Shown one piece after another: positions 18,421 through 26,794 of a stretch of DNA of 46,594 nt (position 1 is its first letter; every line of letters begins with the position of its first letter). A program made the position numbers and the translations under genes. This stretch comes from Actinobacillus indolicus (lineage in GTDB: Bacteria; Pseudomonadota; Gammaproteobacteria; Enterobacterales; Pasteurellaceae), in NCBI RefSeq assembly GCF_901764975.1, contig NZ_CABFKH010000013.1, positions 1 through 46,594 on the forward strand. The letters run 5' to 3'. The notes under the pieces were generated by a model. That model was given only the letters and a program-made list of their open reading frames with translations. It made no database searches and had not been told where the DNA came from.

Positions 18421-20478
18421 ATGAAAAAATCACTACTTTGGCTTTCACTTTTTGCGTCCGCCAGCCTCTCGGCAAACCAATGGCAGAGTGAACATTTCCC
18501 GACATTTGAATCCAACGAAAAACTGCTCTACCAAGCACACGCCCAGCTCAAAAAAGGCAACTACCCGTTCCAATTTTTGCTTAATCAACAATGCTACCAA
18601 CCGCAAACCACACTGAAATTAAATCAAGTCGTCAGCCTTGTGCCTTGCAAAGATCCTGCCGAATCTACCCGGCTGTTCCGTGACGGAAAATACAGCGTAG
18701 AAATTGATATGCGAAGTGGCACGCCAACGGCAAAATTGACGGTAGAGGCAACCAAAAGCGCTAATGAATTAGTCCAAGTTTGTCCGAAATGGGACGGCAA
18801 GCCGTTAGAGATTGAAGTTTCTAGCCTGTTCAAAGACGGCGAAACCGTGCGAGATTTCTATTCGGGCAACACGGCGAAAGTGCAAAACGGCAAAGTCATT
18901 ATGACACCGTCCGCAGACAGTAACGGTTTATTGCTCTTAGAACCTACACAAGCGGTCAGTTCCGAGCCGATTTTTACGTGGAAAAACGCCACCGTTTATT
19001 TCGTGTTAACCGACCGTTTTTATAACGGCGATCCAAGCAACGACAACAGCTACGGGCGTAAAAAAGACGGTAAAGACGAAATCGGTACTTTCCACGGGGG
19101 CGATCTGAAAGGGCTGAGCCAAAAACTGGATTATTTACAACAACTCGGCGTAAATGCGATTTGGATCAGTTCGCCACTCGAGCAAATTCACGGCTGGGTG
19201 GGTGGCGGTGAAAAAGGCGATTTCCCGCACTACGCTTATCACGGCTACTACCATCAAGATTGGACGAAGGTCGATGCCAATATGGGCAGTGAAAACGATC
19301 TGAAAACCTTTATCGACCAAGCCCATAAACGAGGAATTCGCGTCATTTTTGATATTGTGATGAACCACACCGGCTACGCCACCCTTGCCGATATGCAACA
19401 ATACGGCTTTGGTGCATTACATCTCAAAGGCGAAGACATTGAGAAAACGCTTGGCAAAAATTGGACGGATTGGACACCAAAAACAGGACAAAACTGGCAC
19501 TCGTTCAACAATTTGATTAACTTTAGCGATAAAGCAGCGTGGCAGAAATGGTGGGGCAAAGCATGGATCCGCTCCGATATTGGCGACTACGACAGCCCGA
19601 AATTTGATGATCTGCGAATGTCGCTCTCTGCCCTACCGGATCTGAAAACTGAAAGCGAACAAGCGGTCGGTTTACCCGAATTTTTTGCAAATAAAACTGA
19701 CACGACAGCAAAATTACGTGAAAATGCCAAAGTTCGGGATTATCTCATCGGCTGGTTGTCTAATTGGGTAGAAAAATACGGCGTGGACGGTTTCCGTGTC
19801 GATACCGCTAAACACGTAGAAAAAAGCACTTGGTTGGAATTGAAACAATCGGCAGAAAAGGCCTTGGAAAAATGGCAAAAAGCTCACCCAAATCAATCCT
19901 TTGGCGATAAATTCTGGATGACGGGCGAGGCGTGGGGACACGGCGTTCATACCAGCGATTATTACAACAACGGCTTTGATGCGATGATCAACTTCAGTTT
20001 CCAAGATCAAGCAAAAGAGGCACTCAGTTGCTTTGCCAAAATTGCTCCGACTTATCAACAGATGAGTGAAAAACTGAGCAATCTCAACGTGTTAAGCTAT
20101 CTCTCTTCACACGATACCCGTTTGTTCTTCCACGATGACAGCCAAAATAATGTCGATAAACAGAAAACCGCAGGCAGTTTATTACTGCTCTCACCGGGTG
20201 CGGTACAAATTTATTACGGTGATGAAAGTGGTCGAAAATTCGGTGCGACGGGTTCCGATCCGATTCAAGGTACGAGATCGGATATGAACTGGCAAGATTT
20301 AGCAAAAAGCACCGACCATCAAGCCTTGATAAAACATTGGCAAACCCTTGCAAAATTCCGCCAACATCACACCGCTATTGGTAATGGCGAACAAAAAATT
20401 CTAGAAACCCACAAATACTTTGCGTTTTCTCGTCAAGATGGAAAAGACAAAGTGATGATTGTTTGGGCGGGGGAGTAG
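18421..20478 (+). CDS. malS: periplasmic alpha-amylase MalS
   Basis: GH13 amylase that cuts maltodextrins in the periplasm into short oligomers suited to MalE and MalQ. A signal peptide (MKKSLLWLSLFASASLSA) is followed by the MalS N-terminal domain, with cysteines in QQCYQP, LVPCKD and VCPKWDG and the line LFRDGKYSVEID...RSGTP as in E. coli MalS. The catalytic barrel follows: VIFDIVMNHTG, DGFRVDTAKH (nucleophile Asp), MTGEAWGH (acid/base Glu), and LSSHDTRLF. The length of 685 is near the E. coli 676. In enterics malS is unlinked; here it follows malM on the same strand. Confidence 0.94.
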   Translation: MKKSLLWLSLFASASLSANQWQSEHFPTFESNEKLLYQAHAQLKKGNYPFQFLLNQQCYQPQTTLKLNQVVSLVPCKDPAESTRLFRDGKYSVEIDMRSGTPTAKLTVEATKSANELVQVCPKWDGKPLEIEVSSLFKDGETVRDFYSGNTAKVQNGKVIMTPSADSNGLLLLEPTQAVSSEPIFTWKNATVYFVLTDRFYNGDPSNDNSYGRKKDGKDEIGTFHGGDLKGLSQKLDYLQQLGVNAIWISSPLEQIHGWVGGGEKGDFPHYAYHGYYHQDWTKVDANMGSENDLKTFIDQAHKRGIRVIFDIVMNHTGYATLADMQQYGFGALHLKGEDIEKTLGKNWTDWTPKTGQNWHSFNNLINFSDKAAWQKWWGKAWIRSDIGDYDSPKFDDLRMSLSALPDLKTESEQAVGLPEFFANKTDTTAKLRENAKVRDYLIGWLSNWVEKYGVDGFRVDTAKHVEKSTWLELKQSAEKALEKWQKAHPNQSFGDKFWMTGEAWGHGVHTSDYYNNGFDAMINFSFQDQAKEALSCFAKIAPTYQQMSEKLSNLNVLSYLSSHDTRLFFHDDSQNNVDKQKTAGSLLLLSPGAVQIYYGDESGRKFGATGSDPIQGTRSDMNWQDLAKSTDHQALIKHWQTLAKFRQHHTAIGNGEQKILETHKYFAFSRQDGKDKVMIVWAGE

Positions 20479-20483
20479 AGATA

Positions 20484-20513
20484 AAAAATGCCATACTGTT
20501 GTATGGCATTTTT
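20484..20513. terminator. bidirectional terminator between malS and grxA
   Basis: AAAAATGCCATAC and GTATGGCATTTTT form a 13-bp stem with a TGTT loop. A/T runs on both sides allow it to end malS (rightward) and grxA (leftward). Confidence 0.92.
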
Positions 20514-20514
20514 G

Positions 20515-20778
20515 TTAGAGAGAAATATCGAATTTTTCTTTTACTAGCGGTGCGAAATCTGAATATCCGCCAACGTGAACATCATCTAAAAAGATTTGTG
20601 GCACAGTTGCAACAGGCTTGCCCACACGCGGTTCTAAATCTTGTTTTTCGATACCTTCTGCGATCATATCAACAAATTTAAAATCGAAATCAGGCAATTC
20701 TGCTTTCATTTTTTCTGCAAGCTGTTTTGCTCGAACACAATAAGGGCAACTTAGTCGGCCGTAAATTTCTACAAACAT
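20515..20778 (-). CDS. grxA: glutaredoxin 1
   Basis: Small cytoplasmic glutathione-dependent disulfide reductase that serves, among others, ribonucleotide reductase. The CPYC active site is at residues 11-14, the cis-proline is in TVPQIF, and the glutathione-binding GGYSDF follows. The start at 20778 is preferred over the upstream frame because AGGAGA lies 6 bases before it and MFVEIYGR matches the family. The length of 87 is normal (85 in E. coli). It lies 46 bases after typA on the same strand, with a weak hairpin between, so partial cotranscription is possible. Confidence 0.94.
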   Translation of the reverse strand: MFVEIYGRLSCPYCVRAKQLAEKMKAELPDFDFKFVDMIAEGIEKQDLEPRVGKPVATVPQIFLDDVHVGGYSDFAPLVKEKFDISL

Positions 20779-20795
20779 ATTCAATCTCCTATAAT

Positions 20796-20817
20796 TTAGG
20801 GGCATTTCAGCCCCTAA
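20796..20817 (-). other. stem-loop between typA and grxA
   Basis: TTAGGGGC and GCCCCTAA form a perfect 8-bp stem with a 6-base loop, just after the typA stop. Only a short AAATT follows on the minus strand, with no T-run, so it may act as a weak attenuator or mRNA stabiliser. Confidence 0.6.
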
Positions 20818-20823
20818 TTTTCA

Positions 20824-22671
20824 TTATTTCGTACTGGTACTTGTCGTGGTACGACTTGCACGTTTACGTTCTACTTCTGTCAGTAATTTTTTACGAACAC
20901 GAACAGAAGCTGGGGTCACTTCGACTAACTCATCGTCATCGATAAATTCTAATGCTTGTTCCAACGTCATTCTTACCGGTGTGGTTAAGGTTAATGCATC
21001 ATCTTTACCCGATGCACGCATATTGGTGAGTTTTTTACCTTCTAATGCGTTTACCGTTAAATCATTTGAACGGCTGTGAATACCAATGACTTGCCCTTCA
21101 TAAATTTCTGCACCGTGATCGATCATTAATTTACCACGATCTTGTAATGCATAAAGCGAGTAAGCAAGGGCTTTACCTGTTCCGTTTGAAATTAATACAC
21201 CGTTAATACGCTGACCGATTTCACCTGCTTTTACATCGTCATAGTGGCTAAAGCTTGAGTAAAGTAAGCCTGTGCCTGATGTCATTGTCATAAATTCGTT
21301 ACGGAAACCAATTAAACCACGGCTTGGGATAATGTATTCTAAACGAGTACGACCTTTACCATCTGGAACCATATCACGCACTTCACCTTTACGGATACCT
21401 AAAGCTTCCATCACAGAGCCTTGGTGCTGTTCTTCGATATCAATAGTCACTTGCTCAAACGGCTCTTGTTTACGACCGTCAATCTCTTTGAAAATCACTT
21501 TCGGACGAGATACTGCTAATTCATAACCTTCACGGCGCATATTTTCAATTAATACCGATAAGTGTAATTCACCACGACCCGATACGCTAAACACATCTGA
21601 ATCATCGGTTTCTTCAACACGCAATGCCACGTTGTGAACAAGCTCTTTCTTCAAGCGTTCTAAAATTTGACGAGAGGTCACAAATTTACCCTCTTGTCCG
21701 GCAAACGGAGAGGTATTTACACAGAAGAACATCGTTACTGTTGGCTCATCAACCGATAAAGCAGGTAACGCTTCTACGTTGTTAATATCACAAAGGGTAT
21801 CTGAAATATTTAATTCGCCCAAACCGGTAATTGCAATGATGTCGCCTGCATAAGCTTCTGTGGCTTCATAGCGTTGTAAACCTAAGTGACCTAACACTTG
21901 ACCGATACGACCATTACGAGTTTTGCCTTCAGAATCAACCACTGTGACAGGTTGGTTTGGTTTAACCGTACCACGTTTGATACGACCGATACCGATAACG
22001 CCTAAATATTTGCTGTAGTCCAACTGCGAAATTTGCATTTGGAATGGCGCATCAAGTTCAACATCTGGCGGAGAAACGTGTTCTACAATCGCCTCGAATA
22101 ATGGATCCATATTTGGCGCTAAATCTTCGTGATCTAAGCCGGCAACACCATTTAATGCAGATGCATAAATAATTGGGAAGTCTAACTGTTCATCCGTTGC
22201 ACCAAGGTTCACGAATAAGTCGAATACTTGATCGACAACCCAATCAGGACGCGCGCCTGGGCGGTCAACTTTGTTGATAACCACGATTGGTTTTAAACCG
22301 TGAGAGAACGCTTTTTGGGTTACGAAACGGGTTTGTGGCATTGGACCATCAAAGGCATCAACCACAAGTAATACCGAGTCCACCATGGAAAGTACACGCT
22401 CAACTTCACCACCGAAGTCCGCGTGTCCTGGGGTATCTACGATATTGATACGATAGCCGTTCCAGTTAATTGCGGTGTTTTTCGCAAGAATGGTAATACC
22501 ACGCTCTTTTTCAAGATCGTTAGAGTCCATGACACGCTCATCAACATCACCACGAGAAGTGTCTAATGTGCCTGACAGTTTTAATAATTTATCAACGAGA
22601 GTGGTTTTGCCGTGGTCAACGTGGGCAATGATTGCGATATTACGCAATTTTTGAGTATCTAATTGTTGCAT
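20824..22671 (-). CDS. typA: ribosome-associated GTPase TypA/BipA
   Basis: Translational GTPase of the EF-G group that binds the 70S ribosome and helps subunit assembly and stress or cold adaptation. G1 is [11 protein letters not shown]2 lies in ERGITI, G3 is [12 protein letters not shown] and G4 is [10 protein letters not shown]. The EF-Tu domain 2, EF-G-type C-terminal domain and BipA-specific C-terminal part follow. The frame is open to 22749, but [20 protein letters not shown] is the conserved family start, giving 615 residues (E. coli 607). A CRP-type palindrome lies about 70 bases upstream. Confidence 0.96.
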   Translation of the reverse strand: MQQLDTQKLRNIAIIAHVDHGKTTLVDKLLKLSGTLDTSRGDVDERVMDSNDLEKERGITILAKNTAINWNGYRINIVDTPGHADFGGEVERVLSMVDSVLLVVDAFDGPMPQTRFVTQKAFSHGLKPIVVINKVDRPGARPDWVVDQVFDLFVNLGATDEQLDFPIIYASALNGVAGLDHEDLAPNMDPLFEAIVEHVSPPDVELDAPFQMQISQLDYSKYLGVIGIGRIKRGTVKPNQPVTVVDSEGKTRNGRIGQVLGHLGLQRYEATEAYAGDIIAITGLGELNISDTLCDINNVEALPALSVDEPTVTMFFCVNTSPFAGQEGKFVTSRQILERLKKELVHNVALRVEETDDSDVFSVSGRGELHLSVLIENMRREGYELAVSRPKVIFKEIDGRKQEPFEQVTIDIEEQHQGSVMEALGIRKGEVRDMVPDGKGRTRLEYIIPSRGLIGFRNEFMTMTSGTGLLYSSFSHYDDVKAGEIGQRINGVLISNGTGKALAYSLYALQDRGKLMIDHGAEIYEGQVIGIHSRSNDLTVNALEGKKLTNMRASGKDDALTLTTPVRMTLEQALEFIDDDELVEVTPASVRVRKKLLTEVERKRASRTTTSTSTK

Positions 22672-22696
22672 TGAAATTTCTTTATTTTTGAAAGTA

Positions 22697-22720
22697 TAAA
22701 AATGGTGGGATACCCCACCA
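22697..22720 (-). terminator. terminator-like hairpin upstream of typA
   Basis: Read on the minus strand, TGGTGGG, loop GTAT, CCCACCA is followed by TTTTTAT. It lies 110 bases past the patatin-like gene's stop and 32 bases before the typA ATG. It may end the upstream gene, or lie in the typA promoter or leader. Confidence 0.65.
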
Positions 22721-22734
22721 GACGAATCCTGAAT

Positions 22735-22750
22735 TGTGATAGAGATCACA
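22735..22750. promoter_or_regulatory. CRP-type palindrome upstream of typA
   Basis: TGTGATAGAGATCACA has both half-sites exact. Its centre lies about 72 bases before the typA ATG. A -10-like TATACT occurs on the minus strand at 22698-22693, with no good -35, as expected for an activator-dependent promoter. Its spacing from the CRP centre is not ideal, so the direction of control is uncertain. Confidence 0.65.
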
Positions 22751-22830
22751 AAAAGACGGGCGATTATACAGAATTTTCGCCAAACTGACTAGAAAGCAAG
22801 CGGTCAGATTGGCGTAAAAATTTGCAAATT

Positions 22831-24183
22831 TTAGCGTAATGACTCTAATAAGGTCTGATACTCCTTAGAATTATTCAGCAAAATTTGAGCGGCTTGCTTT
22901 AACTTATTAACCTCTTTTGTAGGTAAATAGAAAGAAGTATTAATATTTAGTACCTCATTTTTCAGCTCAGATTCGGGCAGATCTTTTAACCCAATACTGA
23001 CAAAATGCAATGCCACTCGTTTATTTTGAGGCTGTTTTAACATCATTTTATTCCATTCGTCAGTTAATTCACGAAAACGGCGTAATGTTGTTTGCGTATT
23101 ACGATCAATAGGCACATTCACGATGGTATTCACCACATCCCTTGTTTGAGGGATATTTGCCGATTGATCTATTTCACTGGTTACCTCATTTTGAGCATTC
23201 ACACTAATAATTGCAATTCGTTTTAATTTCGTCGCTAATGCTGTTTTATACAACCCTTCTTTACCCATGAGATCATAGCTGTCGGTAAATGCGGATAGCC
23301 CAAGATTATCCGTTAAACCACCATCAACCAAATGGAGAAAAGGGCGTTTTTGACTATCTTGATAAGAGGCGAGGACTTCTCTCACTTCTTCAACATTTTT
23401 TGATTTTTGCATATCCACCGTAATTGCCGTTACCATTTTGGTAATTTCAGGCGGGTGGTAATTACAACGACCTCCGTTATTATTGAAGGTAAGAGGACTA
23501 AAAATCAGAGGTACGGAACTTGAAGATGCCACCGCTCTTGCAATTTCAACATCACTTAAATTTAAGCATAAACCATCAAAAAACTCTTGCGTGAATATCA
23601 CTTTTTGTCCCAAGCTCATATCCGTTGCACTGACGATAACAAAAGGACCCTTACGGTGATTCGCTAAATAGCCAAAGGTTTTTCCTTTATATAAGGCAAG
23701 ATTTAATTGCTCCTGTAATAAATCGCCTCGTCCATATTGTTCGGAAGTTAACTTAGGCAAATTGGCAAGTGAAAAAAATTGGCTAGTCAGTTGGCTTTCA
23801 AAATCGTTTTTTAAGAATTTATCTTCAAATTTTGGCACCACATCTTTTCCTTCCAATGAAAAATATGTGGCTAATACAGATCCTCCAGATACACCAAAAA
23901 CTAAGTCAACACTATCTAATAAACTCTCTTTTGACGGATCTGTTCCTATTTTCGTCCGTTTAAATTGTTCTAATACACCATAACCAAGCGCAGCCGCTCG
24001 GCTTCCACCACCAGATAACATCAAAATAATTAAATCACCATCTTGATGTTTTTCTATGATATTTTTTGCTCGATATCCTTGATTTAGCGTAATTTGACTA
24101 ATAGTTTCAACGGGTTGAAACAACATAGAATTACACGCCGAGAGTAGCAAAACAGAAATCGTGGTTAAAATCTTCTTCAACAT
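22831..24183 (-). CDS. patatin-like phospholipase lipoprotein
   Basis: Predicted lipoprotein acyl hydrolase of the patatin/RssA type. The signal peptide with lipobox LLSAC places the lipidated Cys at residue 17 (+2 is Asn). Patatin elements in order: the oxyanion loop LSGGGSRAAALGYG, nucleophile elbow GVSGGS, and the DGG motif (LVDGGLTDNLG) that supplies the catalytic Asp. The ATG at 24183 is preferred to 24189 because the GGG of a weak ribosome-binding site then lies 9 bases away. The natural substrate is unknown. The stop is near an uptake signal (about 22797-22805). It is probably monocistronic. Confidence 0.82.
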   Translation of the reverse strand: MLKKILTTISVLLLSACNSMLFQPVETISQITLNQGYRAKNIIEKHQDGDLIILMLSGGGSRAAALGYGVLEQFKRTKIGTDPSKESLLDSVDLVFGVSGGSVLATYFSLEGKDVVPKFEDKFLKNDFESQLTSQFFSLANLPKLTSEQYGRGDLLQEQLNLALYKGKTFGYLANHRKGPFVIVSATDMSLGQKVIFTQEFFDGLCLNLSDVEIARAVASSSSVPLIFSPLTFNNNGGRCNYHPPEITKMVTAITVDMQKSKNVEEVREVLASYQDSQKRPFLHLVDGGLTDNLGLSAFTDSYDLMGKEGLYKTALATKLKRIAIISVNAQNEVTSEIDQSANIPQTRDVVNTIVNVPIDRNTQTTLRRFRELTDEWNKMMLKQPQNKRVALHFVSIGLKDLPESELKNEVLNINTSFYLPTKEVNKLKQAAQILLNNSKEYQTLLESLR

Positions 24184-24263
24184 AAACATTTACCCAAGCA
24201 GCCAAGTGGTGAGATCCTATTTTTTTGCAAAATTTTAGCGCAATCCGACCGCTTGTAAATCCA

Positions 24264-25658
24264 TTATTGCCAACCTCCGCCCAACGCTTTATACACCGCT
24301 AATAAATTTTGTGCTTGCGCCAAGCGAGATTGCACCAGCTGTTTTTGGTAATTCAACGCAGAAATTTGTGCGCGTAGTGCTACATCTAGCGTTTTATCGC
24401 CGTGTTTAAAGAGCAATTGGCTGTCTTTCGCCTGTTTCTGTGCTTGTTGTACGGTTTTCGTTAGTAATGCGGTTTGGCGTGCCAAACTTTGTTGCGTTTG
24501 GTAACTGTTATCTACTTCTGCGAGAGCTGTGAGTAAGGTTTTATCATATTGAATTACCGCACCTTTTAAACGGGCATCGGCAGCATCAATGTTGGCTTCA
24601 ATCCGCCCATTTGTAAAAATCGGCAACTGGACGCCGGCGCTGACAAAACTACCAATACCGGATAAATGCGACAGATCATTATTCAGCCCAATTCTCCCGC
24701 CTTGTCCGAGAAATTGAATATCAAAGCGTGGTAAAAGATCCGCTTTCGCACTGGCAAGTTTCGCACTATAAGCTTGAATTTGTTGAGCGTTGGCACGTAA
24801 ATCAGGACGGCGATTGATAACATCGCTTGGTTGCTGCCCTGCTGGCGGATTTGGGATTTTCGCCAGCGGATTACCCTGTTTTACAAGATGAAAACCTTGC
24901 GGAGTTTGCCCTAACAAAATGGCAATATTGCGTTCAAAACTGACCGCTTGTGCGGTTAATGTCGTTTGTTTGGCTTGAAGTGCGGTGATTTGTGCCGCAA
25001 TTTCATTCACTTCATAAGCCGTTGCTTGCCCTGCATTGAAACGCCCTTGAATATAACGTTGCAACTCAGCTAACACCCTTAAATTTTGTGAAATCAATGA
25101 CATTTGTTGTTCGGTGGCAAAAATTTTAAAGTAGTTATCGGCAATTTGGCTGGCAACCAACAATTGCGTGCCGTAAAGCTGTTCTTGTTGCCCGAGTGCC
25201 GCATAGTAAGCCGCATCGACATCACTGCGTTTTTGCCCGAAAATATCCGGCTCCCACGAGGCGGAAAAGCCGCCGTATCCGCCGCCACTTCGGCTGGAAG
25301 ACGGGTTAATAATACCGCTATTGATATTACTGATCCCGCCACTCACCGAGCCATTTAAGCCAACATTCACTCCCATATCTGCTTCCGCATATTGGCTGTT
25401 TGCCTGTGCTTCTTTTAAGCGTGTTTGAGCTAAGGCAATATCCAAATTATTTTGTAGCCCTTGTTCAATTAAACGGCTTAATTGCGGATCTTGCCAATTC
25501 TGCCACCATTGCTGTACGTTTTGAGAACCTGTTGCCTGTGCCGTCTGTTCAAACTGTGTTGGCAAGGTTACAGTAGATTGGGTTTCGATTTGTGTCGCAT
25601 TACAAGCGGTCAGAAATGCGATAAAAATTGCAATTGTTGTTAATTTAACGGTTTTCAT
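24264..25658 (-). CDS. outer-membrane efflux lipoprotein, OprM/NodT family
   Basis: Outer-membrane channel of a tripartite exporter (TolC-like). The lipobox FLTAC places the lipidated Cys at residue 19. Two OEP repeats follow, with the family features QNLDIALAQTRLKEAQA and, in the second half, RRPDLRANAQQIQAYSAKL. The sequence is rich in Gln and Ala helices, as expected for the periplasmic tunnel. The length of 464 is typical. It is the last gene of the adaptor-ABC-permease operon, 13 bases after the permease stop, so it most likely serves that exporter. Uptake signals occur inside it near 24941 and 25602. Confidence 0.9.
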   Translation of the reverse strand: MKTVKLTTIAIFIAFLTACNATQIETQSTVTLPTQFEQTAQATGSQNVQQWWQNWQDPQLSRLIEQGLQNNLDIALAQTRLKEAQANSQYAEADMGVNVGLNGSVSGGISNINSGIINPSSSRSGGGYGGFSASWEPDIFGQKRSDVDAAYYAALGQQEQLYGTQLLVASQIADNYFKIFATEQQMSLISQNLRVLAELQRYIQGRFNAGQATAYEVNEIAAQITALQAKQTTLTAQAVSFERNIAILLGQTPQGFHLVKQGNPLAKIPNPPAGQQPSDVINRRPDLRANAQQIQAYSAKLASAKADLLPRFDIQFLGQGGRIGLNNDLSHLSGIGSFVSAGVQLPIFTNGRIEANIDAADARLKGAVIQYDKTLLTALAEVDNSYQTQQSLARQTALLTKTVQQAQKQAKDSQLLFKHGDKTLDVALRAQISALNYQKQLVQSRLAQAQNLLAVYKALGGGWQ

Positions 25659-25671
25659 TGTTTGTCCTTTT

Positions 25672-26793
25672 TTATCCTTGTCTTGATAACATCGTTCTGA
25701 ATTGAGAAAGTGCGATCGCTAAAAAAGCGAAACCTAACACGATCATTTTTAGCAATTTATCCCAAACGAGTTCAAAACTTGCTCCCCTAAAGAGAACATC
25801 TTGCGTATATGCGCCAAATACGGTTGTCGGGGAAAATTGCGTGAGCTGTTGGGCAAGTCCCGGCATATTTTCAATCGGTGAATTCGCACCGGACAGCAGA
25901 TACATCACGACATACGTCGGGATACAGAGCAAACCGAACTGTGGCATTGTTGGTGCGATAATTGCCAATAAAATGCCCAATGACGAAATCGAAAATAAAA
26001 ACGCTATGGCACCTAACGCAAATAAAGGAAATGAACTCCAAGCAATCGGTACGCCTAATACACCTCTGACCATAAAGGTGAGTGAAAGCATTGCAACGGT
26101 CAATAGTACCAAACCGTTAGCGACAATTTTAGCCACCGCAATTTCACTTGAAGTGACGGGCATCACCAAGAGATGTTCAATGGTTCCCCGCTCACGTTCG
26201 CGAATAACCGCTGCTCCAACTAATAGCAACACCAGTAAATTTAAGTTCCCGACAATTTGCATTGTGCCCATTAGCCATTTGCTCGAATGGTTTGGATTGT
26301 ACAGTACGTTGATTGTCGCAAGGTTATCTAACGAAGCTGAATTTAATCCCAAATATTGCGCCACTTCTTGATTAAAAATTTGAGAAATATAGTTACTCCC
26401 TACACCGGCTTGGGTCATTGCCGTAGCGTCTATCAACAGCTGAATTTTCGGCGATAAGCCCTTCAACATATCCCGCTCGAAATTCGGCGGAATTTCCAAC
26501 ACAAATGTATAAGTGCCGGTATCCATTGCCCGATCCACTTCATTTGCCGAGATTTCCTGTACTTTTTTGAAATTTGGCTTAATCAAGCTGTCTCTTAACC
26601 GATAAGACAAGGTTGAACGATCGTTATCCACCACCGCAACTGCCGCATTTTTCAGCTCCGTAGTCGGCATATTGGCAATAGTATAAAGCGCCATACTGAA
26701 CATATATAAAATCAAAGCAATCAACGTGAGATCCGAAAACAAGCTCGAAAACTCTTTTTTCGATAAGTACATCACATTCTTTAACCAGCGCAT
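25672..26793 (-). CDS. yhhJ: ABC-2 type permease, YhhJ-like
   Basis: Inner-membrane permease of an ABC exporter. There is one N-terminal helix (about residues 20-43), a large periplasmic domain to about residue 175, then five helices with the ABC-2 motif RERERGTIEHLLVMP near residues 200-213. The length of 373 matches E. coli YhhJ (about 374). The ATG is one base after the rbbA stop, so translation is probably coupled. It would form the membrane pore together with the permease half of the RbbA-like protein. Confidence 0.88.
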   Translation of the reverse strand: MRWLKNVMYLSKKEFSSLFSDLTLIALILYMFSMALYTIANMPTTELKNAAVAVVDNDRSTLSYRLRDSLIKPNFKKVQEISANEVDRAMDTGTYTFVLEIPPNFERDMLKGLSPKIQLLIDATAMTQAGVGSNYISQIFNQEVAQYLGLNSASLDNLATINVLYNPNHSSKWLMGTMQIVGNLNLLVLLLVGAAVIRERERGTIEHLLVMPVTSSEIAVAKIVANGLVLLTVAMLSLTFMVRGVLGVPIAWSSFPLFALGAIAFLFSISSLGILLAIIAPTMPQFGLLCIPTYVVMYLLSGANSPIENMPGLAQQLTQFSPTTVFGAYTQDVLFRGASFELVWDKLLKMIVLGFAFLAIALSQFRTMLSRQG

Positions 26794-26794
26794 C

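Noticed and set aside
22672-22749. N-terminal extension of TypA by 26 residues
   Set aside because: It would run through the CRP-type palindrome and hairpin; TypA proteins begin close to the [16 protein letters not shown] motif.
25841-26371. A 176-codon plus-strand frame inside the YhhJ-like permease gene
   Set aside because: It is fully antisense to a well-supported gene, shows no recognisable domain and has a low-complexity Asn/Ala/Ser/Thr composition.
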